A stretch of DNA of 64,000 nucleotides from NCBI RefSeq assembly GCF_900312745.1, contig NZ_OMPD01000008.1, positions 310,001-374,000 of the forward strand, read 5' to 3'. The stretch is from Aquimarina sp. AU58. GTDB lineage: Bacteria > Bacteroidota > Bacteroidia > Flavobacteriales > Flavobacteriaceae. The stretch's first letter is position 1. Each line of letters begins with the position of its first letter. Both the position numbers and the translations under genes were made by a program. Positions 55,725 to 64,000 of the stretch are shown piece after piece. The notes beneath the pieces are model-generated. The model saw nothing but the letters and a program-made list of their open reading frames with translations, did not search any database and had not been told where the DNA came from.

Positions 55725-58700
55725 ATGAAAACAAAGTTTAGTGGAATTTTAACGCTATTACTAGCGTTTGTTGTGCAATTTACTTTTGCACAGGAAAAAG
55801 CAATTTCAGGAACTGTAACCGATGATAAAGGGTTACCTCTTCCTGGAGTTAATGTTATTGTGAAAAATACAGCAAATGGTACTCAAACTGATTTCGATGG
55901 TAAATATACCATTCAGGCAGCTCAGGGCGCAGTACTTTCTTTCAGCTATGTCGGATTCGACACGAAAGATGTGGTGGTTGGCGACGGTAACTCAATTAAT
56001 CTTCAATTATCAGCTTCAGCTTCGGAATTAGAAGAAGTTGTTATAACTGCTCAAGGGCTTAAAAGAGGGAAAAAAGCTATTGGATACGCATTACAGCAGG
56101 TAGATAGCGAAGATATTATTGAATCAGGCTCTACAAACGCAGTAGATGCATTGGTAGGAAAAGCTGCTGGTATACAAATTACCAGATCATCTGGATCTGC
56201 AGGTGGTGGTTCTAGAATACTGGTTCGTGGTGTAACCTCGTTGATTGGAAACAATCAACCTCTTATTGTTATTGATGGGGTAAGAACAAATAATGAAACC
56301 TTATCTACTGAAGGAAACACTGCGGGAACAGCACAATCTAATCGTTTAATGGACCTTAATACAGAAGATATTAAATCTTTAACAGTATTAAAAGGGGCGG
56401 CCGCTACAGCATTATATGGAACTGCTGGATCAACTGGTGTTATTGTTATCGAAACTAAAAAAGGGAATAAAGATCAGAGATTTAGTATAGATTTCACTTC
56501 CCAAACTACGATTGATCAAGTAACTTCTGTTTTTGATCTTCAAAATATATTTGCTCAAGGTTCTGGTGGAAATTATAGTGATCCATCTACAGGGGCAAGT
56601 GGTTCATGGGGACCTAGAATATCTGATTTAGAATACTCTACAGATTCTAGTCATCCAAATGCTCCAGGAGCGAGTGCTTTTGATTCTAATGGACGATATC
56701 TTTATGACCCAAATGGTTTTTTAGTTCCTCGAGGAACAGGAAATGGGCAAGCAGCTAATACTTACGACAATGTTGGTGATTTTTTCACAACAGCAGTTAG
56801 CACCCTTCACTCTCTTGGGGTTCAAGGTGGTGCAGAAAATTCATCTTACAGATTTTCAACCTCTTATCTTGATGGCGAAGGAGTAGTTCCTAATGAGCTT
56901 TATGATCGATTCACTGCATCTTTAGCAGGAGATTTACAAGCTACAGAAAAATTAAGTTTTAGCACTACATTAAATTATGCAAAATCTGATTTTCAAAGGG
57001 TTCAACAAGGATCTAACACCTCTGGGCTTCTGTTAGGATTACTAAGAACTCCTGCATCATTTGATAACTCAGGAGGCTATGGTAGAGATGCCGTTGATAC
57101 TCCTGCTGCTTATATATTCTCAAATGGAAACCAAAGAAACTATCGTGGAGGTGGTGGATATGACAATCCATATTGGACAGTCAACAATACCCTTCGAGAT
57201 GAAGAGGTTAATAGAGTATATGGTAGTTTCAAATTAAACTACCAAGCTCACCCATGGCTTAATGTTGGGTTTAATGTAGGTACAGATTATACAAATGACC
57301 GAAGAAAGCAAAATTTCGAAATCAATTCAAGAACGCAATCATCAGGTCAAGTAATCAAGGATGAGTTCAACACTTCTATTATTGATTCTTATTTAAATCT
57401 TACAGGATCAGGAGAAATAACTACAGATTTTACTTTAAATTATTTGGTTGGAGCCAATTTGTTTTCTTTCAAAAGGTCTAGACTAAATGTTTCAGGAACA
57501 AATTTACTTTTTCAAAACTTTTTGGATTTAAGTAATGCTACTGACGTTACCTCTTTTGAAACCCTTACCCGATATAGAACTCTTGGTGTTTTCGGACAGA
57601 TAGAATTTGGATGGAAAGACGCAATATTTATTACTGCTACAGGTAGAAATGACTGGGATACTAGATTAGCAGGAACGGGAGATAATTTTGACTTAGGAAA
57701 CTTAAGTTTCTTTTACCCTTCTGTTTCTTCTTCTATTGTTTTTTCAGAGTTCTTACCAGAGAATGACATTCTTACTCTAGGTAAACTAAGAGGTTCTTGG
57801 GCTCAAGTAGGAGCCCCACCTCCATTTGCATATTTAACCTCTACTTCATTTGAAGTTGATCCTATTGGAGATGGATGGGGGAATGCGAATAGCTTCCCAA
57901 TTGTTGGGCAAACAGGTTTTGAATTAGATAATGTTCGAGGTAATTCTTCACTAACTCCTGAAATATCTGAAACTATTGAGGTTGGTGCTGATTTACGTTT
58001 TTTTAATGATAGATTCGGAATTGACTTCACCTATTACAAAAGAAAGACCAAGGATGCTATTCTAAATGCATCACTACCGTCATCTACTGGTTCTACCAAC
58101 GTATGGCTAAATGCAGGTAAACTAACTTCTGATGGTATCGAATTAGTTGTTGATGGAACACCTGTAAGAAATGACAATTTTACCTGGAACACTCAGTTCA
58201 ACTTCACGAAATCTGAAAGTGTTGTTGACGAACTTGCTCCAGGACTAGAACGTCTTTTCCTTGCAGGCTTTAACAGTGCAGGTACATACCTAGTTGCCGG
58301 TAACCCATATGGAGCTATTTTTGGAGGTGCATACTTAAGAGAAGGCGCTGGTGGCGCAAATGATGATGGCTTAAATATCCCTAGTGGTTCCGTTGTAATT
58401 AATGACGACCCTACTTCATCTGAATACGGATATCAAGCAGTAGATCCAACTCAACGATCGATTGGTAATCCAAATCCTGATTTTATTTTAGGATGGAAAA
58501 ATAGCTTTAGCTATAAAAGAATTAATTTCTCATTCCTATTAGATTGGAGACAAGGTGGTGATCTTTGGAATGGAACAGCATGGGCTCTTTCTTTCTTTGG
58601 TAGATCTCAAATTACAGCAGAAACAAGACAAGAGGCTCCAGCACCAATTCAAGGAGTTTTATCTGATGGATCAGCAAATAACATTCCTGTGGTAAGAGAT

Positions 58701-59006
58701 CAATCATACTGGCAATCTTCACTTGGTGGATTTGGAGCTGTAGGTGAACAATTTGTTCAAGATGGTGGTTGGATAAGACTTAGAGAAGTTGGTTTATCTT
58801 ATAGCTTTCCTGAAAAAATGTTTGGAGGCAAATTTGTAAAAGGAGGATCAATTGGTGTAACTGGTAGAAATCTTTGGTTTACTTCTGATTATGAAGGTAT
58901 CGATCCGGAAACCAGTCTAACAGGTACAGGTAATGGACAAGGCTTTGATTATTTCAATATGCCAAGTACAAAATCTGTAATTTTTAAACTATCACTTAAA
59001 TTCTAA
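55725..59006 (+). CDS. SusC/RagA-family TonB-linked outer-membrane transporter (first copy)
   Basis: A 1093-residue outer-membrane protein. A signal peptide of ~22 residues (ending FTFA-Q) precedes a carboxypeptidase-like regulatory domain (~27-105; ISGTVTDDKGLPLPGVNV, TDFDGKYTI, SFSYVGFDTKDV) and the segment ELEEVVITAQG. Then come the TonB plug (~110-235; RILVRGVTSLIGNNQPLIVI, LKGAAATALYGTAG) and a long 22-strand barrel ending in an aromatic residue (SLKF). It imports a ligand handed over by its SusD partner, encoded 8 bases downstream. The substrate is not predictable: no glycoside hydrolase or protease lies alongside in the window. Confidence 0.95.
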   Translation: MKTKFSGILTLLLAFVVQFTFAQEKAISGTVTDDKGLPLPGVNVIVKNTANGTQTDFDGKYTIQAAQGAVLSFSYVGFDTKDVVVGDGNSINLQLSASASELEEVVITAQGLKRGKKAIGYALQQVDSEDIIESGSTNAVDALVGKAAGIQITRSSGSAGGGSRILVRGVTSLIGNNQPLIVIDGVRTNNETLSTEGNTAGTAQSNRLMDLNTEDIKSLTVLKGAAATALYGTAGSTGVIVIETKKGNKDQRFSIDFTSQTTIDQVTSVFDLQNIFAQGSGGNYSDPSTGASGSWGPRISDLEYSTDSSHPNAPGASAFDSNGRYLYDPNGFLVPRGTGNGQAANTYDNVGDFFTTAVSTLHSLGVQGGAENSSYRFSTSYLDGEGVVPNELYDRFTASLAGDLQATEKLSFSTTLNYAKSDFQRVQQGSNTSGLLLGLLRTPASFDNSGGYGRDAVDTPAAYIFSNGNQRNYRGGGGYDNPYWTVNNTLRDEEVNRVYGSFKLNYQAHPWLNVGFNVGTDYTNDRRKQNFEINSRTQSSGQVIKDEFNTSIIDSYLNLTGSGEITTDFTLNYLVGANLFSFKRSRLNVSGTNLLFQNFLDLSNATDVTSFETLTRYRTLGVFGQIEFGWKDAIFITATGRNDWDTRLAGTGDNFDLGNLSFFYPSVSSSIVFSEFLPENDILTLGKLRGSWAQVGAPPPFAYLTSTSFEVDPIGDGWGNANSFPIVGQTGFELDNVRGNSSLTPEISETIEVGADLRFFNDRFGIDFTYYKRKTKDAILNASLPSSTGSTNVWLNAGKLTSDGIELVVDGTPVRNDNFTWNTQFNFTKSESVVDELAPGLERLFLAGFNSAGTYLVAGNPYGAIFGGAYLREGAGGANDDGLNIPSGSVVINDDPTSSEYGYQAVDPTQRSIGNPNPDFILGWKNSFSYKRINFSFLLDWRQGGDLWNGTAWALSFFGRSQITAETRQEAPAPIQGVLSDGSANNIPVVRDQSYWQSSLGGFGAVGEQFVQDGGWIRLREVGLSYSFPEKMFGGKFVKGGSIGVTGRNLWFTSDYEGIDPETSLTGTGNGQGFDYFNMPSTKSVIFKLSLKF

Positions 59007-59014
59007 AAAATATT

Positions 59015-60337
59015 ATGAAATCACATATTTTTAAAATACAATTTATCTTTTTATTGTGTATCGCCACAATATCTTGTGAAAATTTTTTAGATGAAAATCT
59101 AAACGTAGACCCAAACAAACCTTCTTCAGTTCCTGTTAGTGCCATGTTACCCTCTATAGGCATCAATATTGCCGATGTTACAGGAGGTGATTTCTCTAGG
59201 TTTAACTGCCTGTTAACGCAGCAAGTAGAAGGTGTTGCAAGACAATGGACATCTTTCAATAGTTATACAGGATTAACTCCTAATAGGTTTGATACTGCTT
59301 GGACTAATTTATATGAAGCAATTTTTATCGAACTAGATATTTATATAAAACAAAGTGAAGAATTAGGAGCTAATCATTATCTAGGTATTGGACAAATACT
59401 TCAGGCTTACTCATTAATGTTAGCCACCGATGTTTGGGGAGATATACCATATACCGAAGCAGGTCAAGGTCTTGACAACACTTCTCCTGTATATGATGAT
59501 CAAGCTACAGTAATATACCCTGCGATTTTCTCCTTACTTCAAAGCGGTATTGAGAACCTAGGGAAAAACGATGGAGGTTTTGCTGTTGAAGGAGATGTTT
59601 TTTATGGTGGTGATACTGCATTATGGATAAAAGCTGCAAGAGCAATAAGAGCAAGAGCACATTTACACCAAGATAATTATGCTGATGCTTTAACAGATGC
59701 TCAAGCATCTTTCACATCAAGAAGTGATAATTTAAGATTTACTTATGAAGCAACCAAACCTGGTCAATGGCATAGGTTTAATGATGGAAGAACAGGTGAT
59801 ATTGAATTTCACCCATTCATGAGTGGCTTAATGACAGCACTTAATGACACTGATAGATTAGCTATTTTTTCTGAAACATTTGTTACTGGTCATTCTTATT
59901 TGATTGATGCCTTTGGACAGGATTTAATTTCATATAGAGAAATTAAATTCATAGAAGCTGAATGTTTACTAAGAACAGGAGGAAGTGACGCTGCAATTTC
60001 TACAGCTTATTTAGCAGGTATAGAAGCATCATTTGAAGAAGTAGGCCTTACAAATGCACAATATACCACCTACATCGGCAATGCCACTGTTAACCCTGGC
60101 GTAGGAAGTATTGCATTAGATCCTCATGTTTATACTCAAAAATATATTGGGCTTTTTGTTCAACCAGAAGTATACAACGACTATAGAAGGACCGGATTCC
60201 CTAATTTAACACCAACTTCGGGAACACAAGTTCCTGTGAGATGGAATTATAGTAGTGATGAGTTATTGTTTAACACAAATACTCCTGGTCCAAGTGAAGC
60301 TGATTTATATAAACCAAGAGTTGATTGGAATCTATAA
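59015..60337 (+). CDS. SusD/RagB-like substrate-binding lipoprotein (SusD-like_2 type)
   Basis: A 440-residue surface lipoprotein, lipobox TISC (cysteine near residue 21), followed by ENFLDENLNVDPNKPSSVPV, the start pattern of the SusD-like_2 (PF12771) group. TPR-type helices include YLGIGQILQAYSLMLATDVW with GDIPYTEAGQ. The C-terminal half has YREIKFIEAECLLRTGG and QKYIGLFVQPEVYNDYRRTG. It caps the SusC barrel and captures substrate. Starts 8 bases after the susC stop and ends at a strong terminator. Confidence 0.92.
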   Translation: MKSHIFKIQFIFLLCIATISCENFLDENLNVDPNKPSSVPVSAMLPSIGINIADVTGGDFSRFNCLLTQQVEGVARQWTSFNSYTGLTPNRFDTAWTNLYEAIFIELDIYIKQSEELGANHYLGIGQILQAYSLMLATDVWGDIPYTEAGQGLDNTSPVYDDQATVIYPAIFSLLQSGIENLGKNDGGFAVEGDVFYGGDTALWIKAARAIRARAHLHQDNYADALTDAQASFTSRSDNLRFTYEATKPGQWHRFNDGRTGDIEFHPFMSGLMTALNDTDRLAIFSETFVTGHSYLIDAFGQDLISYREIKFIEAECLLRTGGSDAAISTAYLAGIEASFEEVGLTNAQYTTYIGNATVNPGVGSIALDPHVYTQKYIGLFVQPEVYNDYRRTGFPNLTPTSGTQVPVRWNYSSDELLFNTNTPGPSEADLYKPRVDWNL

Positions 60338-60424
60338 AACTTTTAATTTTCCAAATTAGAAATTGGATCACAACCAAAAGTAGACATAGCATTAATTTTC
60401 AATAGCTTACTACTACATAAAAAC

Positions 60425-60461
60425 AAAAAAACCTGTAATTTACTTTACAGGTTTTTTTTTG
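60425..60461 (+). terminator. Terminator of the first susCD pair
   Basis: AACCTGTAA/TTACAGGTT stem followed by nine to ten T, about 90 bases past the susD stop. Confidence 0.85.
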
Positions 60462-60556
60462 TTTTTAATGTCTTATCCCATTATAAAGTAGCAATAAACT
60501 ATTGCTAATATCTGGCCTCTTTAGATTGTAATTATATTTTTTTTAATAGTGAAAAG

Positions 60557-60587
60557 TTGTTTTATTAAGATATTATGATGATTTTTG
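60557..60587 (+). promoter_or_regulatory. Promoter of the second susC
   Basis: TTG (60557-60559)-N20-GATTTTTG (60580-60587), same elements and spacing as before the first susC, embedded in a nearly identical ~65-base leader (AAAAGTTGTTTTATTAAGAT and CTGGCTAATTCAAATAAATT shared). Confidence 0.6.
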
Positions 60588-60615
60588 GAGCTGGCTAATT
60601 CAAATAAATTGTAAA

Positions 60616-63426
60616 ATGAGAACAAAGTTTAGTGGAATTCTAACGCTTTTACTAGCGTTTGTCGTGCAATTCACTTTTGCACAAGAAAAAACGATTTCAG
60701 GAACTGTAACCGATGATAAAGGGTTACCTCTTCCTGGAGTTAATGTTGTTGTAAAAAATACAGCAAGTGGTACTCAAACCGATTTTGATGGAAACTATAC
60801 CATCCAAACAAATCGAGGTGCTGTACTTTCCTTTAGTTATGTTGGATTTAATCCTAAAGATGTAATAATTGGAGATAGTAACACTATCAACATTCAATTG
60901 GTTACCTCTGCTTCTGAATTAGAAGAAGTAGTAATCACCGGACAAGGTTCTGGTATAGCTAAAAGAAAATTATCTACTACTGTAGATTTTTTAACAGCTG
61001 ATCAAGTAGACAAATTGCCTTCTAATCAAATAGATCAATTATTACAGTCTACTACGCCTAGTGCACAAATAAGGTTAAGTTCTGGTCAACCTGGTACAGC
61101 AGCTATCATAAGAACAAGGGGAGCTATTTCTGCTTCAACTTCGGCAACACCTGTAGTTATTGTTGACGGTATTCGTGTAGATAATTTAAATTCGAACCCT
61201 CAGTTAGGTATTGGAACAGGAGGTGCTGCGATTTCTGCATTAGCAGATATCCCTGTAGAATCTATAGAAAAAATAGAATATATTAAGGGAGGTGCAGCAA
61301 CAACTTTATATGGTGCTGATGCGGCAAATGGTATCATCCAAATTATTACTAAGAAAGGTACTTCTGGTAAAACAAGATTTATGTTCGAAACTAAAGTTGG
61401 AGCGATCAAAGCGACTGAAGACTTTCTTAAATATAAAAGAACAGGTGAGGCTTTATTTGAACCTGGTCTTGCTATAGAATATAAAATAGGAGTTAATGGA
61501 GGTAATGAAAAAGTTACTTATAACTTTTCAGGTAGTTTATATGCAGATGACTCTTTCAATAGATTAAATGAACAAGTAAGAAGAAACCTTTCTTTTGGTC
61601 TTGGTGCACAAGTTACTGATAGATTAAAATATCAAGGGTCTTTCTCTTATGTTGGTTTTGAATCTAACCTGGATTACAATGCAAATACTAGTTTTTCTAG
61701 ATTTTCGGCTTTTGAAGGTGCTGGACGTGGAAACCTAGATGAATTGACAGAAGCAGAATGGCAAGATGAATTAAATCGTTCTAATAACATTGGAGCTCAA
61801 GTAGACATAAATAGTACTGTAAATCGTTTTACAAACTCTAACAAATTTACTTACGATTTTACAGATAGTTTTCAAGCAAATGCAATTATAGGTGTTGATT
61901 CTAGAACACAGACACAACAAGAGGTTGGATCTAATGCACTTCAAATCGCTCAAGGGTCGATTAACCCTGGTACAACTGATCAAGCATACTTAAACCGACT
62001 AGTGAGACACGCTTTTACAGTTACTGGTGATCTTAATTTTACGCACAGAGCAAATTTAGAAAACTTCTCATTTGTAACTGTTTTTGGAGGACAATTTTTT
62101 AGATCAACAGACAGACAGTATAATACAGGAGGCTCAGGTGGAGTTGATGGTACTACTGATTTAGGTTTTTTTCCAACTCAAACAACGGATGATTTTATTT
62201 TAGAAAATGCTAATTATGGAGTGTACTTTTTAGAAAATATTGGGATTTATGATGTAGCCTTTCTTGAATTTGGTGGTCGACTAGATCAAAATACTCAAGC
62301 GGGTAAAAATACAGATCCTTTATTCTTACCTAAAATCGGTATTACCTATAATATTTCTGATCATGATTTTTATTATGACAGTGGTATAAAAGATATTTTA
62401 TCTACTGTGAAGTTAAGAGCGAACTATGGTGAAGCCACAAATTTTGCACGAGCGTTTTCACAAGATAAAACCTTTAATCTTAATCCATTTTTAGGAGCTC
62501 CATCTTTTATCTTTAACAATCCTGGAAATGATGATTTAATTTCTGAAACTGTTATTACCACAGAATATGGTATCGAATTAGGATTGTTTAATGACAGAAT
62601 TAATCTAAGTGGTACAAGATATGTTGCGACAACAGAAGATGCATTATTTACTCCTGGACAGCCACCAACTAGTGGTCAATTTAATCAAATCCAAAATATT
62701 GGTGAAATTAAAAATGAGGGATGGGAACTTGCCTTGAGTGCTGATGTTATTAGAAGCGAAAAGCACACTTTAAACGTTAACTTTTCTTACAACACCAACG
62801 AAAACACTGTAGTTAGTACTGGTGGTGCTCCTGCATTTAATGTTGGTGGATTTACTGTTATCGGATCTTGGGTAGAAGAAGGAGAAAGCCTTGGATATCT
62901 TAGAGGTACTTCTGCTGCTCCTAATGGAGATGGCACATATACATTTACTCCAAATAGTCCTCTAGGAGATACATTTGCTCCTTATTTTGGATCATTTGGA
63001 ATAAACTATACATGGGATAAATTAAATTTCTTCATGACTGGAGATTATCAATTTGGAGGAAAGATTGTTGATTTAAGCTTTTTACTAAGACATTTAAGAG
63101 GAGCTGATGATACTGGAATTCCTGAAGATCTTGTAGGAACGACTAGTCCTTTTAATTATGTTAATTATTTTACTTATGATAATGATTTTGTAAAAATTAG
63201 AAATATAGGAATCAATTATTCTTTAGGAGATAAGTTGGGAATATTTGAAAATGTAATTATTGGATTTACAGTAACGAATCCTTTCAACTGGACTGCTGGT
63301 GATTTTGATCCAGAGACTACAGGTTCAGGTATTAATCTTCAGAATGGGTTTAGTAGTGGAGGATTTGCTTATGGTACAGAATCTGCACCAAGAACTTATA
63401 TGACCTCTCTTAAATTCCAGTTTTAA
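60616..63426 (+). CDS. SusC/RagA-family TonB-linked outer-membrane transporter (second copy)
   Basis: A 936-residue paralogue of the preceding susC. The signal peptide and regulatory domain are almost the same (first ~110 residues, including a 54-base stretch identical at every position), but the plug and barrel differ strongly and are ~155 residues shorter overall. The plug has RTRGAISASTSATPVVIVDG and YIKGGAATTLYGADAANGII. The barrel ends in SLKFQF. It probably carries a different ligand from the first copy. Its SusD partner starts 24 bases downstream. Confidence 0.94.
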   Translation: MRTKFSGILTLLLAFVVQFTFAQEKTISGTVTDDKGLPLPGVNVVVKNTASGTQTDFDGNYTIQTNRGAVLSFSYVGFNPKDVIIGDSNTINIQLVTSASELEEVVITGQGSGIAKRKLSTTVDFLTADQVDKLPSNQIDQLLQSTTPSAQIRLSSGQPGTAAIIRTRGAISASTSATPVVIVDGIRVDNLNSNPQLGIGTGGAAISALADIPVESIEKIEYIKGGAATTLYGADAANGIIQIITKKGTSGKTRFMFETKVGAIKATEDFLKYKRTGEALFEPGLAIEYKIGVNGGNEKVTYNFSGSLYADDSFNRLNEQVRRNLSFGLGAQVTDRLKYQGSFSYVGFESNLDYNANTSFSRFSAFEGAGRGNLDELTEAEWQDELNRSNNIGAQVDINSTVNRFTNSNKFTYDFTDSFQANAIIGVDSRTQTQQEVGSNALQIAQGSINPGTTDQAYLNRLVRHAFTVTGDLNFTHRANLENFSFVTVFGGQFFRSTDRQYNTGGSGGVDGTTDLGFFPTQTTDDFILENANYGVYFLENIGIYDVAFLEFGGRLDQNTQAGKNTDPLFLPKIGITYNISDHDFYYDSGIKDILSTVKLRANYGEATNFARAFSQDKTFNLNPFLGAPSFIFNNPGNDDLISETVITTEYGIELGLFNDRINLSGTRYVATTEDALFTPGQPPTSGQFNQIQNIGEIKNEGWELALSADVIRSEKHTLNVNFSYNTNENTVVSTGGAPAFNVGGFTVIGSWVEEGESLGYLRGTSAAPNGDGTYTFTPNSPLGDTFAPYFGSFGINYTWDKLNFFMTGDYQFGGKIVDLSFLLRHLRGADDTGIPEDLVGTTSPFNYVNYFTYDNDFVKIRNIGINYSLGDKLGIFENVIIGFTVTNPFNWTAGDFDPETTGSGINLQNGFSSGGFAYGTESAPRTYMTSLKFQF

Positions 63427-63450
63427 GAATAAATTTAAAATATATTAAAA

Positions 63451-64000
63451 ATGAAAAAAATATTTTTATACACCTTAACAATTGTTCTTTTAATAGGATG
63501 TACAGATGATCTAAAAGATGCAACTGATTTCACTTCTGTAGAGAACCCGAATCTTTCTGAGGCATCTATTATAGGTAAACCTAACTCTTCATCAATATGG
63601 CTTGAAGGGATTGAAAGAGACCTATCAATTACTTTAAATGAAATATTAATACTAGCAGAACTTGGTTCTGATAATTATGTAAATACTCAAACTTTTTTTA
63701 GTCAATTTTTGGATGGTCTTGAAATAAGAATTGATGATCCAGATATGAGAGATACACAATTTAGAATAGCTAGAGTTCGTGAAGCTGCTAAATTTGGGCT
63801 AGAATCTGTTGGTCCTAATGATTCAGAATATAATACTGAAACAGAAGCTGAGTATAACTTTTTTGAAGGAATGTCGTATTTATATGCAGGGATGTACTTC
63901 TCTAATCTTCCGCAGGAAGAGCTAGGACCTACATTTACTTCGGTTCAGAATCTGACAAGTGCTATAACTTCATTTGATCTTGCAATAGGCCTTAATCCTA
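63451..64000 (+). CDS. SusD/RagB-family lipoprotein, N-terminal part (runs off window end)
   Basis: The frame is open from ATG 63451 to the last base: at least 183 residues. The lipobox LIGC (cysteine at 17) marks a lipoprotein. The mature start, with TDDLKDATDFTSVENPNLSE, and the helical repeats (EAEYNFFEGMSYLYAGMYFS, LTSAITSFDLAIGLNP) fit the TPR-like core of SusD-family proteins. It differs clearly from the first SusD. It is the expected partner of the second SusC, 24 bases upstream. The 3' part is outside the window. Confidence 0.82.
   Translation, partial: MKKIFLYTLTIVLLIGCTDDLKDATDFTSVENPNLSEASIIGKPNSSSIWLEGIERDLSITLNEILILAELGSDNYVNTQTFFSQFLDGLEIRIDDPDMRDTQFRIARVREAAKFGLESVGPNDSEYNTETEAEYNFFEGMSYLYAGMYFSNLPQEELGPTFTSVQNLTSAITSFDLAIGLNP

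Noticed and set aside
55525..55734. 69-residue phenylalanine-rich minus-strand frame before susC
   Set aside because: It arises from poly-A tracts read in reverse; low complexity with no coding signal.

Overview
The window is an AT-rich (roughly one-third G+C) chromosomal segment from a member of the Bacteroidota, most likely a marine flavobacterium of the Aquimarina/Tenacibaculum type. The evidence is SusC/SusD pairs, Rho with a large disordered insertion, DUF1599/DUF3667/DUF4293/BT_3928-type proteins, and several promoters of the Bacteroidota form TTG-N19/20-TAnnTTTG. No rRNA, tRNA, CRISPR array, prophage or insertion sequence was seen. Almost everything is vertically inherited core genome. 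The accessory-looking parts are 1-6.9 kb, 23-25 kb and 55-64 kb.

Layout. (1) 1-6.9 kb: tail of a SigJ-like sigma factor, a cupin protein, then a TetR regulator with repeated operators driving an MMPL (RND-type) transporter, a LolA-like periplasmic protein, a small membrane protein interrupted by an in-frame TGA, and an outer-membrane barrel: a candidate envelope lipid-transport or export operon. (2) 6.9-24 kb: housekeeping genes: M57-type metalloprotease, clpS, prmA, tpiA, an orphan peptide-ABC permease, a DoxX-thioredoxin-DUF6624 fusion, DUF1599, folP, cdaA (c-di-AMP synthase) coupled to a DUF3667 protein, an ABC exporter, truA, a phosphoesterase, DUF4293, rho, msrA and an SH3-domain protein with a sigma-54-like promoter. 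(3) 24.6-37.5 kb: folD, ffh, a GNAT protein, argS, a CpcT-like lipoprotein, an Rrf2 regulator, ctlX plus arginase, gltA, eno, carA.

(4) 37.7-54.9 kb, minus strand: one continuous str-S10-spc-alpha array from rpsL to rplQ (30 genes, including the short rpmD and rpmJ; no tuf, adk or map). A textbook promoter precedes rpsL, an internal one precedes rpmJ, and terminator-like hairpins sit between rpsJ and rplC and between rpsK and rpsD. These suggest the array is divided into separately tuned transcription units.

(5) 54.9-64 kb: about 790 bases without a gene, with extreme strand asymmetry (C far above G on the plus strand), then two tandem SusC-SusD pairs for TonB-dependent uptake. The two susC genes share a nearly copied promoter, leader and N-terminal coding region. 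The second SusD runs off the window end.

The best candidates for something new are the TetR/MMPL/LolA-like/barrel operon with its interrupted small membrane gene, the rpsJ-rplC attenuator-like leader, the G-depleted region upstream of the Sus loci, and the DoxX-Trx-DUF6624 fusion.
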